The notes beneath the pieces are model-generated. The model was given only the letters and a program-made list of their open reading frames with translations. It did no database searches and was not told where the DNA came from. The position numbers and the translations under genes are program-made. Of a stretch of DNA of 5,571 nt, positions 5,058 to 5,571 are shown piece after piece (positions within the stretch are counted from its first letter, which is position 1; the number at the start of each line of letters is the position of its first letter). The stretch spans positions 1-5,571 of the forward strand of contig JAGVBM010000066.1 of the NCBI GenBank assembly GCA_020059765.1. Reading direction: 5' to 3'. Source of the stretch: Bacillota bacterium (GTDB taxonomy: Bacteria; Bacillota; Bacilli; Tumebacillales; Effusibacillaceae).

Positions 5058-5571
5058 TTGAAGGATAAAGTCAAGATCGGGATGTTGGGACTGGGGACAG
5101 TCGGTTCCGGAGTATACAAGGTATTGCACGAAAATGGGGAAGAATTGGAAAAGAGGACGCGCCTGCCGATTGAGATAAAATCGATTGTGGTGAGGGATCT
5201 TGAAAAAGAACGTTTGGTTGAGGTGCCGACCGAGCTGTTGACGGTTGATGCATGGCAAGTGGTGAACGATCCGGATATTGACATCATCGTGGAAGTGATG
5301 GGGGGCATTGAAGGCACCAAAGACCTGCTGCTGGCCGCATTTCGCAACGGAAAAAGCGTGGTTACCGCCAACAAGGATCTGATTGCCGAGCATGGGGATG
5401 AATTGATCGAGGAGGCGGCCCGGCACGAATGTGATTTTCTGTATGAAGCGAGCGTTGGCGGCGGGATTCCGATCATTCGTCCTCTGCGCAAAGACTTGGC
5501 GGGAAACAAAATTCAGGAAGTGATGGGGATTGTCAACGGTACGACCAATTATATCCTGACGCGAATGAGCC
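5058..5571 (+). CDS. hom: Homoserine dehydrogenase, N-terminal part (runs off the window)
   Basis: This enzyme (EC 1.1.1.3) reduces aspartate 4-semialdehyde to homoserine with NAD(P)H, the branch point to threonine, isoleucine and methionine; it is cytoplasmic. The first 171 codons of a protein normally about 430 aa are present. Motifs: the nucleotide-binding loop GLGTVGSGV (11-19); VTANKDL (102-108) with catalytic K106; EASVGGGIPII (130-140) of the substrate domain; and NGTTNYI (160-166). All agree with Firmicute Hom. There is no aspartokinase fusion at the N-terminus, so it is the monofunctional Bacillus-type enzyme; the C-terminal ACT domain expected for threonine feedback would lie past the edge. 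Translation starts at TTG 5058, set by AAGGAG 8 nt upstream. It has its own promoter (4971-4999) and an inverted repeat between promoter and ribosome binding site. In related bacteria thrC and thrB often follow, which cannot be checked here. Confidence 0.96.
   Translation, partial: MKDKVKIGMLGLGTVGSGVYKVLHENGEELEKRTRLPIEIKSIVVRDLEKERLVEVPTELLTVDAWQVVNDPDIDIIVEVMGGIEGTKDLLLAAFRNGKSVVTANKDLIAEHGDELIEEAARHECDFLYEASVGGGIPIIRPLRKDLAGNKIQEVMGIVNGTTNYILTRMS

Noticed and set aside
4974..5509. Long minus-strand open frames opposite hom, ilvD and the HIBADH gene
   Set aside because: They mirror real genes with strong family motifs on the + strand and have no ribosome binding sites or recognisable protein features.

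Overview
The window looks like chromosomal DNA of a low-to-mid GC Firmicute of class Bacilli, perhaps from the Alicyclobacillaceae/Effusibacillus/Tumebacillus side. The reasons are a Bacillus-type (type B) RNase P RNA, Shine-Dalgarno sites of the AAGGAG kind, sigma-A promoters with 17-bp spacers, a TTG start codon, and IlvD and Hom sequences close to what I recall of the Bacillus subtilis proteins. The genus is a guess. Every gene found lies on the + strand.

Layout. (1) 1-564: the 3' part of a secreted LysM-CAP (YkwD/SCP-like) protein; its start and any signal peptide lie before the window. (2) About 756-1276: rnpB with its own promoter, intact P1 helix and a strong intrinsic terminator. (3) 1302-4722: a probable transcription unit headed by an extended -10 promoter. 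It holds ilvD (dihydroxy-acid dehydratase), a very acidic 219-aa protein that I do not recognise, and a 3-hydroxyisobutyrate-dehydrogenase-family oxidoreductase 26 nt downstream. (4) 4723-5057: a 335-bp intergenic region with a near-consensus promoter, about 190 nt of highly structured RNA ending in an unusually long terminator-like hairpin, a second good promoter, and a perfect 10+10 inverted repeat just before the next Shine-Dalgarno. (5) 5058-end: the first 171 codons of hom (homoserine dehydrogenase), starting at TTG.

How the genes fit together. IlvD supplies 2-oxoisovalerate and 2-oxo-3-methylvalerate for valine, leucine and isoleucine. Hom commits aspartate semialdehyde to threonine and methionine, and threonine in turn feeds isoleucine, so the right-hand half has an amino-acid theme. 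The HIBADH-like enzyme may act on a small beta-hydroxyacid or semialdehyde, but its substrate cannot be read from sequence.

The most interesting part is the ilvD-cluster/hom intergenic region. It appears to encode an independent small RNA, or an attenuator leader for hom. Its 33-bp hairpin carries a tandem C-rich apical loop (ATTCCC twice) that can pair with the ribosome-binding sites of hom, ilvD and the HIBADH gene. I could not match it to a T-box, SAM, lysine, TPP, FMN or other riboswitch consensus I know.
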